This document shows, piece after piece, positions 23,419 to 35,600 of a DNA stretch of 64,000 nt (position 1 is its first letter; each line of letters begins with the position of its first letter). Origin of the DNA: Agelaius tricolor (lineage: Eukaryota; Chordata; Aves; Passeriformes; Icteridae); assembly GCA_023055355.1 (NCBI GenBank), contig JALJCS010000039.1, positions 3,406,001 to 3,470,000 on the forward strand, written 5' to 3'. The position numbers and the translations under genes were made by a program. Below the pieces are notes generated by a model. The model was not told the origin of the DNA, ran no database searches, and saw nothing but the letters and a program-made list of their open reading frames with translations.

Positions 23419-26400
23419 TCAGCCGTACCAATCCTCAACTATGTCTAGAGCTCCAGTGGCAATGGGAGATGCTGTCCTCTTCAGTGTCTCCTGGTGCTGT
23501 TCTTGGGACACTGGCTCACTGGATCCAGAAAAGGACCCTATTTCTTCAGGTCTTAGGCCTAATTTAGCATGACAACTTTCAATGTTAGAGCAGGATGGGC
23601 TGGCATTGTTCTTTGGGGATTCTAGGCCTGGAACAGAGAGAAAGAGAGCCATGGTCAGAGCCTGGATCTGCAGTGACCTGAGGAAAGCATCCAGCCAGGG
23701 CCACCCCACCCAACTCTTGCCATGGCTGAGAGAGAGGTGTTGCCAACAGGATCAGCAGCAAGCTGTAGGCCAGGAATTCCGCCCGTGTCCCTGAAATCTC
23801 TGTGTGCTCTTCCCACGCCACCTCTTGTCAACACATTGAAGGAAGCCCACTGCAGCCGGGACAGGGTTTGCAGCTCCCTGCTCAGGCATTGCAGCTTGCT
23901 GGCCCAGGCCGCTGCCCTCACTCACCCTGACTGTGATCCTGGAGCTCTTGCTGCTGCTCCCTCATCCTGGGAAACCCGGCCATCTCTGAGAACAAAGAAT
24001 TCATCTTGGCCCTAGCGGCACAGCTCCCTGCCGGCGGCGCTGCCGGCGCTGTGGCCACACGGGCTGCTGGCCTGGCAGGGCTCAGCCCAGGCCCTTGCCG
24101 CACGCTGCCGCCCCAGGGCACGGCTGCCAGAGGGCGGCAGCAGCAATGCCCAGGCCAGGCGGGGCTCCACGGCGCCGGGCCCGGCTGGCGCTGCCGGGGC
24201 AGCAGGCAGGGCTGGGGCCGAGCTGCGGCGGGCCGGGCCGGGGAGGGAGCCCGGGCTCGTGGCTCACCCATGAACCTGATGGCCGCCTCTCGCAGGGGCT
24301 CCTGTGGGCTCCGCAGGTAGCGCAGGGCCCGGCGCAGGTGCTTGGCCGCTCCGCTCCTGTGCTCTGCCAGCTGCAAAGAGCGGCAGGAGGGAAGGGTTGG
24401 CGTAGGCTCAGCCCCTGGGCAGGGCGCTGCCTGCGCCCGGCCCCGGCCTCCCCTGGCCGCACAGGCCTGAGGCGCGGCCAGCAGCCGCTGGCCAAGGGCT
24501 CCCGAGGGCAGGGGACAGAGGGCCGGCTGCTGCCCGGGGAGCCGCGGTGCCGGCCCGCAGCCCCGCCGGGCCGGGGCTCCATGGGCACCTGGCTGGGGCC
24601 CACGGGAGCCTGGAGAAGAGCCCCCGTAGCCTCTGGCTGCAGCAGCAGGCAGGGGCACAGCTGCCCGGCCCCGCGCACTGAGCGCCACCCTCAGGGGCCT
24701 TCTCCGGGCTGAGCCTGGGCCTTCCAGGCCCTCCTTACCAGGCACTCATCGACCCTCAAGGGTGGCTGCTTCTTCAACAGCTGTACGAGCTTCCTCCTCT
24801 TCAGGAACTCAGCCACACGAATCAGCGTTTCCCGAGAGGCCTGCAGAGCAGCAGAGACCCAGAGATGGCCCCACAGCCCAGGGCACCGGACCCACATCCC
24901 GGTGCCAAGGCCTGGAGGAGGCATCAGCCTGTGAGGCACCAGGGCAGGAGGCAGCCAAGCCCCCTCCCAGAGATCTACCAGAATCGCAGGAAACCTCACC
25001 TTTGCCACGTCCCAGTTCTTATCATGACAGAAAATTAAAAGTTCATACAGGCTCTTGCTCACAATTGTCCTCAGGGGCTTTTTTCCCTCATCCACTACCA
25101 ATTCTATCACCTTGCTGAAGAGTTGAATGGAGAGCACCTGCACATGGCTGTTGTCCTAGAGGAAACAAAAGACCTACTTCAATTGCTCCAGTCACAGCTG
25201 GGCAAAGGCCTGAAAATCCAGAGGGCACAAAGTTTCTGGGAAACACCTGATGCCTGTGGCTCAGGATGCAGAAGCTTACGTGGTCAAAGAGCAGCAGCAG
25301 TGCCTCAGCCAGCTTTGGGGCAGTGATGCTGGATACCAGGATGCCTTTGTGCTGGAGCACATTCGTGAACACAGAGAGGGTCATGCAGACCACCTCTCCT
25401 TCTGCATCATCCAGCAGCTCCAGAAGGCTTGGAGACAGACAGCACATTCTCCTGGCCTGTGTGGAACACAAGGCTGTGCTGGGAAGCCAGGGACGGCTGC
25501 ACCGCCACCACCGCCCTGGATCTGCAAGGCCACCCTGCTGCTGCAGGGCCCACAGGCCAAAGGCCTGAGCCAAAGCCCTGGGCAGGTGAGGCAGGAGAGC
25601 TGGGAGCAGCTGCCTCAGCTCCTGAAACCCTGCCAGCCCATGGAGCTGCTTTCCCCAGTGCAGCTTCAGCGGCTGCCCCCTTCTCACCATCAAGAGATCC
25701 TTGCTGACCACCACGAGACCTCTGAGTGCCAGGCGATGCCTCTCCCTACACTTGCTGTGCAGGAACCTCAACAAGACCTTCAGGACAATGCCACCACATT
25801 TCCTCAAGTCCAGGCACTCGAGGACCTGCAAGGCACAGGGCAGTGATAGGGAGCCGGCCAGCAGGAGCCCGGAGCCGCACAGAGCTGGGCCCAGCCAGCA
25901 GCAGCAGCAGCACAGGGCACGGGCACCGTCCTGGCAGCTGTGGCTGTGAGAGGGCAGAGAGCTGGGAGGCAGTGCTCGCCTTGAGGCTCACCTCCACAAA
26001 GAATGCCAGGAAGGGCAGATCCCGGTATGGGTCCTGCCTGCTGAGCTGCCTGAGCAAGTGGAGTGCGATGCGAGAACAGAAAGGGACCAAGGTACGGCGC
26101 ATCTCCCTGGCAGGGGGAAAAAGGCACCAAGACCCTGAGGTGGGGAAGCAAACCTTTCCCAGGACTGACTCACAGAGGTCTGGTTTTTCCCCAGCATCCC
26201 TGGAGGGCATGTGGGTGCTCTGGCAGGCGGCCACTTCTGGACACCCTCTTCTCCCAGCCTTTTCCAGTCTCCTTGGCTGTCCCTCAGTGACGAGGCTCTC
26301 TGGCCCATGACCACAGGGACTGAGTGGGGCACAGGGCACAAATGCCGGGGGCAATGGGGACAAGGGGGTCTCACCTGGCCAGCAGACCCATGGCATAGTG

Positions 26401-28688
26401 CTGGGTGTGAGCACACAGCAGCGTGTCCCAGCCACGCTTGCGCTCCATAGACATCACCTCTTTGTCACAGCGCAGCCGGCAGAGCAGAGCCTTCATGGCC
26501 TGCACTGCAAACCTGTGTGCAGAGCAAAGCCCAGGTCACACTGGGAGCACTGGCACTGGCCACAAGGGCATGGGAAGGACAGGAGGACTGGGACCTGTTG
26601 GAATTGCTGGGAAGGCGGTGTTCCTCCTGGCATGCTCTCCAGAAATTTCCAGCTTCCACTGGTGGCATCTGCTGTGTGGCGATGACAACATGGAAGAGCA
26701 GAGCCACAAACAGGCGGGAGGAATAAAGGATCATGGCCTCGTGGCACTTGGGCACCTGGACAATCACCCAGAGTGCCAGAGTTGCCTGCAAAAGAAGCAG
26801 CCCAAGACAGCGCTCAGTGCCGAGGTGTCCATGGGGCAGGGCCCAAGGGCAGATGCAGGAGGAGCAGTGGGCCTGGTGCCCCCTGAGCCTGCCCCTTGCC
26901 CAGGGTTCAGCCCAGCGCCTGAGGCATAGAGAGGACAGAGAGCTGCTGGGGAGGTGACTGAGGGGTAAGCAGAGGCCAAATCCAGAAACTCACAGCCAGG
27001 GCAAAAACGTCCCTGTCGTCCCCATCAGAGGTGCGTCTGCTGTGCAGTGGCCAATCCTCCATCACGCAGAGCAGTGTTGGCAGCATTTTCTCCACTGCTG
27101 GTCCCGATGACCCTATGGTTCTCCACATCATTGCAGCAGCTCTGTGGGACCAGAGCTCTGTGTCAGGGGCATCTCAGTCCCAGTACTGTGCCCTGTGCAG
27201 CTGTAGGGGCCCAGATGACAGCGCCGCGGTGCCCTGAGGGGCAGGGAGGGAGCATTGGCAGCAGGCTCGGGAAACAGAGGGGCCCCAGGGTCCTGGACCT
27301 CTCTGCCTGTCTGGCAGAGCCCATAGCACAGGCTATGCAGGGCTGTGGGCCCCAAAGGCTGGTGAGCCCTGAGCTGTGCAGGCACGTGGGCCCCGTACCT
27401 GTCAGACGTTGGGGCACAGCGCAGCAGGGTCAGCACCACGTCAGCAGGGTGTTCTTCAGCCAGCCTCACTATGTCACTTTGCAGCCTGGCAACCACAGTG
27501 CCATGGGACACCAGCCTCTGGTGGATGCTCCTTACAATGGCTGGCACCTGGAGGAGGCATGGGGGAGATTTTGAGTGCTGTCCAAGGCAGCAACTTGCCC
27601 AGCTTCCCCCAAGAAGGGCTTCCCTTCCAGTCACACTGTGCTGGCCTCAAAGGCTGAGGGGGCCCAGTGACCATGGCTTGAGGGGACACACGGTCCTGGC
27701 AGGCCTCCAGGCCTGGCCTTGGGCTGCTTACCTGCTGCTGAGGAGAAATAGCACTCTCCTTGAAAAAATCCTCAGTGGGAGCATGAATCCCAGTGGGAGC
27801 TGGCCTGGTGCCAGTGTTTGTGATGCCCTGAGTCATTCTGGTGTCAGTGTTTCTGATGGCCATGTTCCCAGTCATTGCCATGTGAACAGCCTTCACCCTT
27901 TGAGAATTCATTGCATTAATTCCTGAGTGTGCTGTCCATTCTGGACCGGCATGAGGCTTTGCCTGGAACTGGGTCGGCCTGGAGTCAGGCTGGGCTGGGC
28001 CCTCAGCTGCTGTGGTGGTGGTCTCTCTGCGCTGAATGCGCAGGAATTTCCGGAACCTCTGCAGGAGAACAAAGGACAGGGAAGGCAGGGATGCTCCATG
28101 GCATGCTCCAAGCATGGTGCTCAGCTGAGCAGGGACAGCAGGCCCAGCCCAGCTGGGGGTGGCTGCAGGTACCTTCAGGGTTTGGCGGAAGCGGCCAGGG
28201 CCGGGTTCCTGCTCTTGTGTCTTGTCCAGGGCTGCACCTGGCAAAGAGCGAGCGCAGGCAGAGCTGAGGGGCTGCGGGAGAGGCCGGAGAACACAGCCCA
28301 GCCCTGCCCTCCCCAGGCAGGGAGAGCCCTGGGATGCCCCAGGGGATGGAGCACGGCCACTGCGGGGTGTCTGCCCAGCCCCTGTTCCATCCTGTCCATG
28401 GGCATGTCCCCAGGGGATGGGATGGGATGGGATGGGATGGGATGGGATGGGATGGGATGGGATGGGATGGGATGGGATGGGATGGGATGGGATGGGATGG
28501 GACGGGATGGGATAGGATGGGGCCAAGTTGGCTGTAGCCATCAGCCCTGTGGCCCAGCTCTGCTGCTCACCATCCTGCAGTGTCTGAAACTGTTCCGGTT
28601 TTTCAGGCTGTTGTGCTGGGGCAGCTCCAGACCTTTTCTTTTCTTTCCCCCTGAACACTTTGAACAGGCTGAGGAATCTGCCTGCCAT
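23419..28688 (-). CDS. MROH-like (maestro heat-like repeat) protein, copy 2, 15 exons
   Basis: Inverted paralogue of the gene at 8246-13300, with the same exon order. Exons in coding order: 28571-28688, 28173-28237, 27732-28058, 27399-27547, 26994-27141, 26595-26785, 26375-26512, 25992-26106, 25688-25825, 25280-25456, 25000-25155, 24739-24840, 24268-24370, 23926-23985, 23419-23627. All introns are GT-AG and the joined frame is open for 731 codons. Distinguishing features are a 109-codon exon 3 rich in Thr/Met/Asn and a last exon of about 69 codons rich in Ser/Glu/Pro with little HEAT character. HEAT-type helices fill exons 4-13. Intact frame and splice sites suggest a functional or recently functional gene. 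The boundary of the 25000 exon may be off by one. Confidence 0.8.
28413..28522 (-). repeat. (CCCAT)n microsatellite in MROH copy 2 intron 1
   Basis: About 21 pentamers, written GGGAT on the plus strand and CCCAT in gene sense, with two interrupted units at the 28500 end. It sits at the same intron position as the longer tract in copy 1. Confidence 0.97.
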
Positions 28689-29075
28689 GTCAGAGTCTGG
28701 CCTTGAGGGCACCTTACAGAGAGATGCCTGAGGAAAGCTCAAAGTCAACAAGTTGTGCAGTTGTGCCTTGAAGGCACCTGAGACAGGGAAGCGTCAGGAA
28801 GAGTGGTGGACTGCAAGTCCTGCACTCTGGGTTTGAGGGCTCCTGTCACAAGGACAGGAGGCTCCTCATAAACTGTTGTGGTCACCAGATCCCACAGTTT
28901 TGCCTCGAGGGCACCGGCTGCAGGGATGGGAGATGTCTCGGAAAAGCTCCAAGTCACCAAGTCTCTCAGTCTGGCCTCACAGGTGCCTGCAAAAGAGATG
29001 TCTCGGGAAGGCCAGGGGCCACCAAGTCCGGCAGTCTGGCCACGAGGTCACCTGTAGGAACAACGACTCGGAAAG
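28689..29075 (-). repeat. Diverged tandem array upstream of MROH copy 2
   Basis: Four to five degenerate units of roughly 65-75 bases on the minus strand. Each carries GTGCC(C/T)TCGAGGCCAGACT, a GACTTGGTGAC-type middle and GAGCTTTTCCGAGACATCTC. The array ends at the MROH start codon, as in copy 1. The frame 28745-28960 stays open across several units, so part of it could be translated or spliced, but I have no direct sign of that. Confidence 0.6.
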
Positions 29076-30384
29076 CTCCGGGTGGGACAGGAACGAGCGC
29101 GCTGTGCGGGGGCTCCTCACGGCACTGCTCTGTCCCGTCCTGTCCCGGCATGTGCTCTGAGCATTGTGGCATGCTCTTGTCACCACCAGCTCCTTTGTCA
29201 CCACGTGTCACAAAGGGCCCTTGGACACCGGGTTCCGTTCCGTGGCACGGTGACCGTGCTGCAGCATGTCACAAAGGGCCCTTGCACACACTGCCGCCTG
29301 CCCTGGGGCCGTCCCCAGCCCAGCCAAAGTGGCCCAGGCTGGAAGGAATGCCTGACCCCAGGTGTCTAAGGCAGCCCCACAGGATCTTTAGGAAGGGCTC
29401 AGAGCATCAGCAAACGCTGCCCTGCTCTGCGGGCTCAGGGCAGCAGAAGGAGCCCCCAGGGCTGCTGACGCAGCCGTGCTGAGAAGGGCACGGGGCCATC
29501 CAGGGAAGCTGGCACGGCCTCCTTGGGACACGTCCTGGCCTATGGCCATCCTAAACCTGCGGGTGTGACACGCACAGGGAACGTGTGGGCCCGGGCACAA
29601 ATGCTGCTCTGAGCCCTGGGGCCCGGGCAGCGCTGACAGCAGCAGCTGTGGCAGAGTCCCCACCCAAGCAGAGCTGCCACCCCCCGAGCCCTGGCAGCGC
29701 TGGTGCCCATCTCCTGCCCCAGAGACCTGTGCCCCCGGGGGGCTTCTGTGCCACAGGGAGCCAAAGCCCACCTACATTGGGGGCTGTGCTCCTTCCTGCA
29801 GGGGCTGATGGCCAGAGCACCTGGAGCAACTGCTGGCAACACTTGGTCTCTGCCAGATCATGTTGCTCCTTCCTGAAATGTATTTTTTTCATGGAAGGCA
29901 TTCACAGTAGCACCACAACACCATCAATTTCTGAGTTTCCCCAGGCAATTAGATTGCAAAGTAACACTGTGATGTTTCCTTGTGCTTTTCTCACTCTCTT
30001 TCCTCCATTCTGGGAAAAATAGAATCTGCCCAATCTCTGATATTCTCGGCTTCGGTTGCTGCCTGTCTGGCTGTGGCAGCTCATGTCCAAACAAAACTGT
30101 GTCCCTGCTGGGCCCAGCAATGAGTGGCCACAAATAGGGAGGTTCCCCAGTGAACATGAAGGCAGACACGTGGAAGTACAGAGGATAAGGATAACTCTGG
30201 GAGGAGAAGCTGTTCAGTGTCTCTGATTATGGTGCCCGCACCCTGAAGCAGCAGCCAGGAGAAGTGCTGTAAGCAGACAGGGGCAGTTTTGGGCACCACA
30301 ATATCAGAAGATAGGAAGCTATTATCCAGAATGCAAAGGAGGACTGCAAGGATGGAGTGTGGTCTGGAGGGGCAGCCCTAGGTG
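29076..30384. other. No gene recognised, 5' flank of MROH copy 2
   Basis: Contains two copies of GTCACAAAGGGCCCTTG (near 29208 and 29266) that resemble CCCTTTGTGAC motifs upstream of MROH copy 1. No coding frame or RNA gene is seen. It may hold the promoter. Confidence 0.4.
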
Positions 30385-30640
30385 CAGCTGAGGCCACTCT
30401 AGTCTGTTCAGCCTGGAGGAGAGTAAAGGGCGTCACTGTGGTCTCCAACATCCTCCTGAGGGGAATCAGAGGGGCTGCTGCAGCTCTCGTCACTGTTGGG
30501 AGCAGTGACAGCACTCGAGAAAAGGGCAGGGAGCTGGGACAGGGCAAGTTTCATTTCCATATCAGGAAAAGGTTTTTCACCCAGAGCACGGTCGGGCACT
30601 GGCACAGGTTCCCCATTGACGCAGCCCAGCGGAGCCCGGG
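30385..30640 (+). mobile_element. CR1 LINE 3' fragment
   Basis: Matches the well-known conserved 3' part of avian CR1 elements: a GTTCAGCCTGGAG start, an AAGGTTTTTCACCCAGAG middle and a GGTCGGGCACTGGCACAGG end. It is 5'-truncated as most CR1 copies are and has no coding capacity. Confidence 0.85.
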
Positions 30641-30719
30641 CCGGCTCTGGGGAAAACTCCGGCGCTGTGCCAGGAGTGGGGAACGGCCAAGGCGTGGGCT
30701 CTGCCTGCGGCTGAACCTG

Positions 30720-31460
30720 ATGAGTCACTGCTCAGTGGTTCAGGATCTAATAACTGCGGCATGGAGCAGGCCAAAGAGAAGGAGGAGGCTCCTCCATTGT
30801 GAGGTTCCACAGGCAAAGGTTTATCCCAAGGGCAGGATTCAGAAGCAAGGAGCCACCAGCACTTCTGTGCACGGCATTTTATAGGGGTACAACTCAGGGG
30901 GTGGATACAAACCATTGACCAAGAAGGAATCTGCAGGGCAGGAGCGAGGGGATTACATCAGGGGCTTGGGACTAATTAGGACAGATGGGAGGAGAGGGTA
31001 GGTGCCATGGGCCAGTGGGGTTTCCTGCAATAGGGGAATTCCAAAGGGGTGGTGCAGTCAGGGATTGGTCCAAGACAAAACTGACAGGGAAGGTTCAGGA
31101 ATAAAGAGCTGGGTTACCTTGACAGGCAGGGAAGGAGCTGGAACAAAGAGTGGGGAATGGCATGAGGGACAGCTTTGAGGGAGGGCAAAACCTAGGGGTA
31201 AACCAACTTGTACTAGGGGTACATGAAAACAAACTGTTATACAGTAACTGATAAATAAACACAAACTGCAACACCCCAGGGAACTGGGCACAGCACCAAG
31301 CCTGTCTGAGGTTGAGAAGTCTTTGAACAACATCGAGCAGTCACTCAAGCTTTTAGACACTACATCAAAAGTCAAGGGTTGTGAACTCTAGGTTTACAAG
31401 AGTATATATATACTCCTGAGTTTTACTTTAGGCAGTGTTTTAAGAAACTTGTTTTATGTC
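30720..31460 (-). mobile_element. Possible antisense LTR and ERV margin
   Basis: An LTR-like order on the minus strand (TATAAAATG near 30880, a purine/GC mix similar in style to the type B LTR) and AT-rich sequence leading to the ERV block at 31461. No clear TG...CA ends are found. This could instead be ordinary intergenic DNA. Confidence 0.3.
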
Positions 31461-34349
31461 CAATCATAGCCCAGTTCCTTGTAGATTGTGTGGAACATGT
31501 AATCCTTTTGTTTTCATTGCTTGTTAGGACTATAAAAAAGAATATTGGTGCTGGGTGACTCAGAGACACCCAATGTGTTTTAAGTGCAGTATAAAGGGCA
31601 TAAAGAGAAGGAAAAGAGAAGAAGTAGTAATACATACTGGTAAGTTTGGAAATTAAGATAGCATTAAGAATGAATAACACAAGAAGTAAAAATGTTATTA
31701 AAAAGAGTCCACTAGAATGTATTTTAGCACATGAGAAAGATTTGAGAGGAATCCTGGAGGGTAATTTTTCAAAGAAAGGTAATCTGATTAAATACTCTAC
31801 CCAATGGTAGTAGCCTTGGTATCAGTTAGAAAGTGGTGAAAAGTGATCCCCTTATGGAACTTTAAATTATCATACATTGTGACAGTTGATGTTATTTTTA
31901 TGAAAAGAAGAAAAATGAGATCATGTGGTATATGCAGATGTGTTTTTTACCCTGGAGAATAAACCTGAGTGGCAGAAAGAATGTGGCTTTGATTTGGCCC
32001 CACAGGACCCTTTAGTCCTAACCTTGGAAAGAAGTAACAGGCAGAAAATAAAGAGATGCTGTTCAGCATGTAGCATAGGGCAGAGATGTTTGAAATTGGC
32101 TAAAAAGCATGAGGAAGATTGTGTTCTAGGTGTCCAAGAGTTACAGCCGAGTTACCCCAGGCCAGCTTGGGTACACTCCCCCTCACCCAACCACTCCGCA
32201 CCCTGAATGAAACCCAAATGGCAGTGAGGATGAGATGAATAATCCTGGGGAGGGGACAATTTCAGAGACCCCAGTGACAACCAACACAAGGAATAAAACC
32301 AAGGAAACTCTTCCTTTAGTCACCCCTTAAGGCAAGCATGGGTCCCCAAGGAGAAGCCATGTGGGTGAACTGCTGCTTTTCTACTAGTGACCTGAAGAGT
32401 TGGTGGGAAAAAGTTAAAATTTCTAGAGAAAACCCCAGCAAAGTAGCAAAACTATTTGAGTTCATAGTCAAGAATCGAGACCCAGACTGAGGTGATACTG
32501 ATTTCATGCTGACAGAGCTAAGAAAACCAGCAAAAGAGTTGGTGATAAAGGTAGCCAGAGCCCATGTGCAGGGACAAATTGCTAGTGGAGCCTGACAAGG
32601 TACAGTGGACCAGCTGTTTCCTACTCTAAACCCTTTGTGGGACCCGAATGATGCAGGCAGCTGTACAATGGTAGCGAGATACCAGGAACTAGTCAAATTT
32701 GAATTAAAAAATGCCATTCCAGAAGCAATAAATTGGTCAGTAATATATAATGTTACACAGGGACAGCACGAGTCACCCACTGACTTTGTGAACAGGCTCT
32801 GAGCAGCTGCACAGAAACGCACAGCCCTGGATCCCTGGTCGGATATGGGAAAGCAGCAGTTCCTTTCCCTGATGTTTGGGCAATCTAGCCCAGATGCCAG
32901 GCAGAAGCTTCAGAAGCTGAAAGAGCCTGTAAAGAGAGACTTAAAGGCATTAATGAAAAAGCATAGAAGGTGTATGATAATAAAGACAGAGAAAAAGAAA
33001 AAGAACTCCCTGCAGCCATGGTGGCAGCTCTGGATCAGCTCCAGGGAGAGGACGTGGGCATGGATGAAGCAGAGGCAGGGACCAAAATTCCAGAGGCAGA
33101 GGAGGTTCAAACCAGCCACAGGCCAAGCTGGGGCCACATCAATGTGCATATTGTAAGAAAGGACACTGGAAATGCCAGTGCCCAGAGTTAGCAGACACAG
33201 TACACAAAACTTTTGTAGCCACTCTAGATGATAAGAAATGACCAAGACTGGCAGATCTTACCCTAGCAGGCCCACTGGTTGAAATACAGCTGAAGAATGA
33301 GAAAGAAGTTGAATTTTTAGTAAATACTGGAGACACATTTTCACTCTTGAATCAAGCATTGATACCCAAAAGTGAAAACTGTCTTCAAGCAAGAGGAGCC
33401 ACTGGCCAGCCAGAATAATGCATTCTTCCTGAAATTGCTTAAATGTAAAATTGAGAAGAAAATGGGAATACATTAGTTTCTTGATTTACCAAACTCCCCC
33501 AAATCTGCCCTAGGCAGGGATTTGCTGGAAAATTTAGAAGCGACAGATCAGCTTAAAAAAAGAAAAAAGAAATTTAAGGTACCTGAAGACAAATTGGTTT
33601 TAGCATTAGGGCTGACAATTGACACAAGACCAACAAACAATAATAACTCTTTAGAGGAAGTATTGAATCAGGTGTACCCAAGAGTAGGGGATACTGATAG
33701 GCCAGGAAAATCAAAACGAGCAGACCCTGTAAAAATCGAGCTACAGACAAGAGTTAGGCCAGCAGTCAGAAAGCGATAGCCTTTAAGATTAGAAGATAGG
33801 AAAGGAATACAGGCAACAATCATTAAATTCCTGACATTAGGATTATTGGAAGAATGGGAGTCCAAATTTAATACTCCTAGATTGGCAATAAAGAAACCCA
33901 ATGGAACTTAGAAACTAGTGCCAGATTTACAGGCAATTAATGATTTATGCCTGACTACCTTACTAGCTAAGCTTTGAGATGATTTAATTTGGTTTCCAGT
34001 GATAGATGTGAAAAGATGCTTTCTTCTGCCTGCCACTTGTGGAAGAAAGTCAAAATATATTTGCTTTTGAATGGGAGAACCCTAGCACAGGCAGGAAAAA
34101 TCAACTTAGCTGAGCAGGATTACCTCAAGGGTTCAAAAACATTCCCAGTTTTTGGGAATCAATCGGCTGAAGAATTAGAGCTATGGCAATCACTGTCTGG
34201 GGAAGGAACACTCCTACAGCATGCCGATGGTTTGTTAATTGCTACTGACACTACTAAAGAATGTTTTGAGCGGGCAGTGAAGCTTTTGAATGTTCCTGGA
34301 CTGAGTGGTTATCGAGTATCTGCACAGAAAGCCCGGCTGGAGCAGCAGC
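31461..34349 (+). mobile_element. Gamma-type ERV remnant, copy 2 (gag-pro-pol)
   Basis: Near-identical repeat of 1-2882 with the same gag, protease and truncated RT order. The same stops occur in many places, for example at the end of the capsid homology box, in the RT KPNG turn and before DDLIW. It differs by scattered substitutions and small indels. The protease triplet here reads NTG instead of NSG, and an extra frameshift sits near 34010. The shared breaks show the element was already dead before it was duplicated. Confidence 0.88.
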
Positions 34350-34928
34350 TGTGGCTGTGCCCCTCCGAGGGGGAGCTCACAGTCCCCGGCTTGCCCTGGC
34401 ACAGCGAGCGGCGGGGACACTCTCCCGCTCCTCGGGAGGCCGCGAGAGCGGCTGAGGCTTTCGCCTGCTGCGGACGAGACACCGAAGCCACGCTGGCAGG
34501 AGAAGGAGAGGGGACTCCAGCTGGGGGCAAAGTCCAGCTTTATTAGAGAGCTCCAAGGAGACCTGCAACCCAGGGCATCCAGAGAACTGGAGACAGAGAA
34601 CTGGGCTGTGCAAGGTGTTTTAAAGGGCAGAGTGAACAGGGGAGGGGATGGCCCATCTGCCAATGGAATTCCAGGAGGGCGTGGGGAGCAGGGAAACAGA
34701 CATGTAGGGGAACCAATGGGGATAAACCAGGGGAGGGGCCCCGGTGCCTGAGCCTATCACTCGACACCCTTGGAAGAAGTTTCTGGAGGGAAGGGATGGG
34801 CTGTGGAGTGACAGGCAGGACACAGGGGAGGGGTTGAGGGGATGACAAGGCAGTTTTCAGGGAACCAGGGAAGGAGGCAGCGAGATTGACATCAAAAAGG
34901 AGGGAGGAGGCAATGGGGGCAGAACCAC
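34350..34928 (-). mobile_element. Antisense LTR (type B), copy 2
   Basis: Same LTR inserted at the same pol base as at 2883-3458, with the minus-strand AATAAA near 34543 and TTTAAA near 34622. It ends within a few bases of GGGGGCAGAAC and abuts a minus-strand LTR of a different ERV. Confidence 0.6.
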
Positions 34929-35600
34929 TGTAACAGAGAGGAACTGCAGCAAACCAAAGTACAGCTTAATGCAACTAAAACATATAAGAACACAATATGT
35001 TAAAAACGCCAATCAATTGTTTCCAAAATTTTAAAAGTTTAATAGTAATAAAATGGTTATAAAAATAGTAATACAATTAGAGTAATAATAATTTGGACAA
35101 ATTGAATTAGGACAATATGAGACAATAAAGACAAAGAGTTACGGACGTCTGGGTCCCTTTTTCTGGGGAGCATGAGCCCGAAAAAGGACACCCGTTAACA
35201 AAGGATTAACCCTTAAAAACAATAACCTGTTGCATATTCATACACTTCATACATGATGCATCAATTCCATTCAAATACAGGATTCTGTCTGGTCATCGTC
35301 AACTTCTTCTTCTGAATCCTAACAGCGACTTTGAGGCGGGAAGAAGTTCATTTCTTCTGATAAGAGGGCCATAAATTCTTCTTCTCTGAAAGATTCAGGT
35401 GCCCTGTGGCTGCTACCTCGCTGCGAGTCCTTTCTTTTTAAAAAAAGTACCCTACATAGCATCGTTTCTATTTTAACAATTTTTATAACCTAAAACTATA
35501 TTTAACACAGTGCTTAAGAGAATTAATACAGCATTACTTTCTAACATAACACATATAATATTCATTTTAATATTTGCAAAAAGCCAATCATAAAATACAT
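34929..35600 (-). mobile_element. Probable 3' LTR (type C) of the second minus-strand ERV
   Basis: Lies downstream of a minus-strand env. It ends CTGTTACA at 34929, a TG...CA-type terminus, but the U3 start is not clear and is placed only roughly. No convincing AATAAA is seen at the expected place, so this call is weaker than the type A LTR. Confidence 0.45.
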
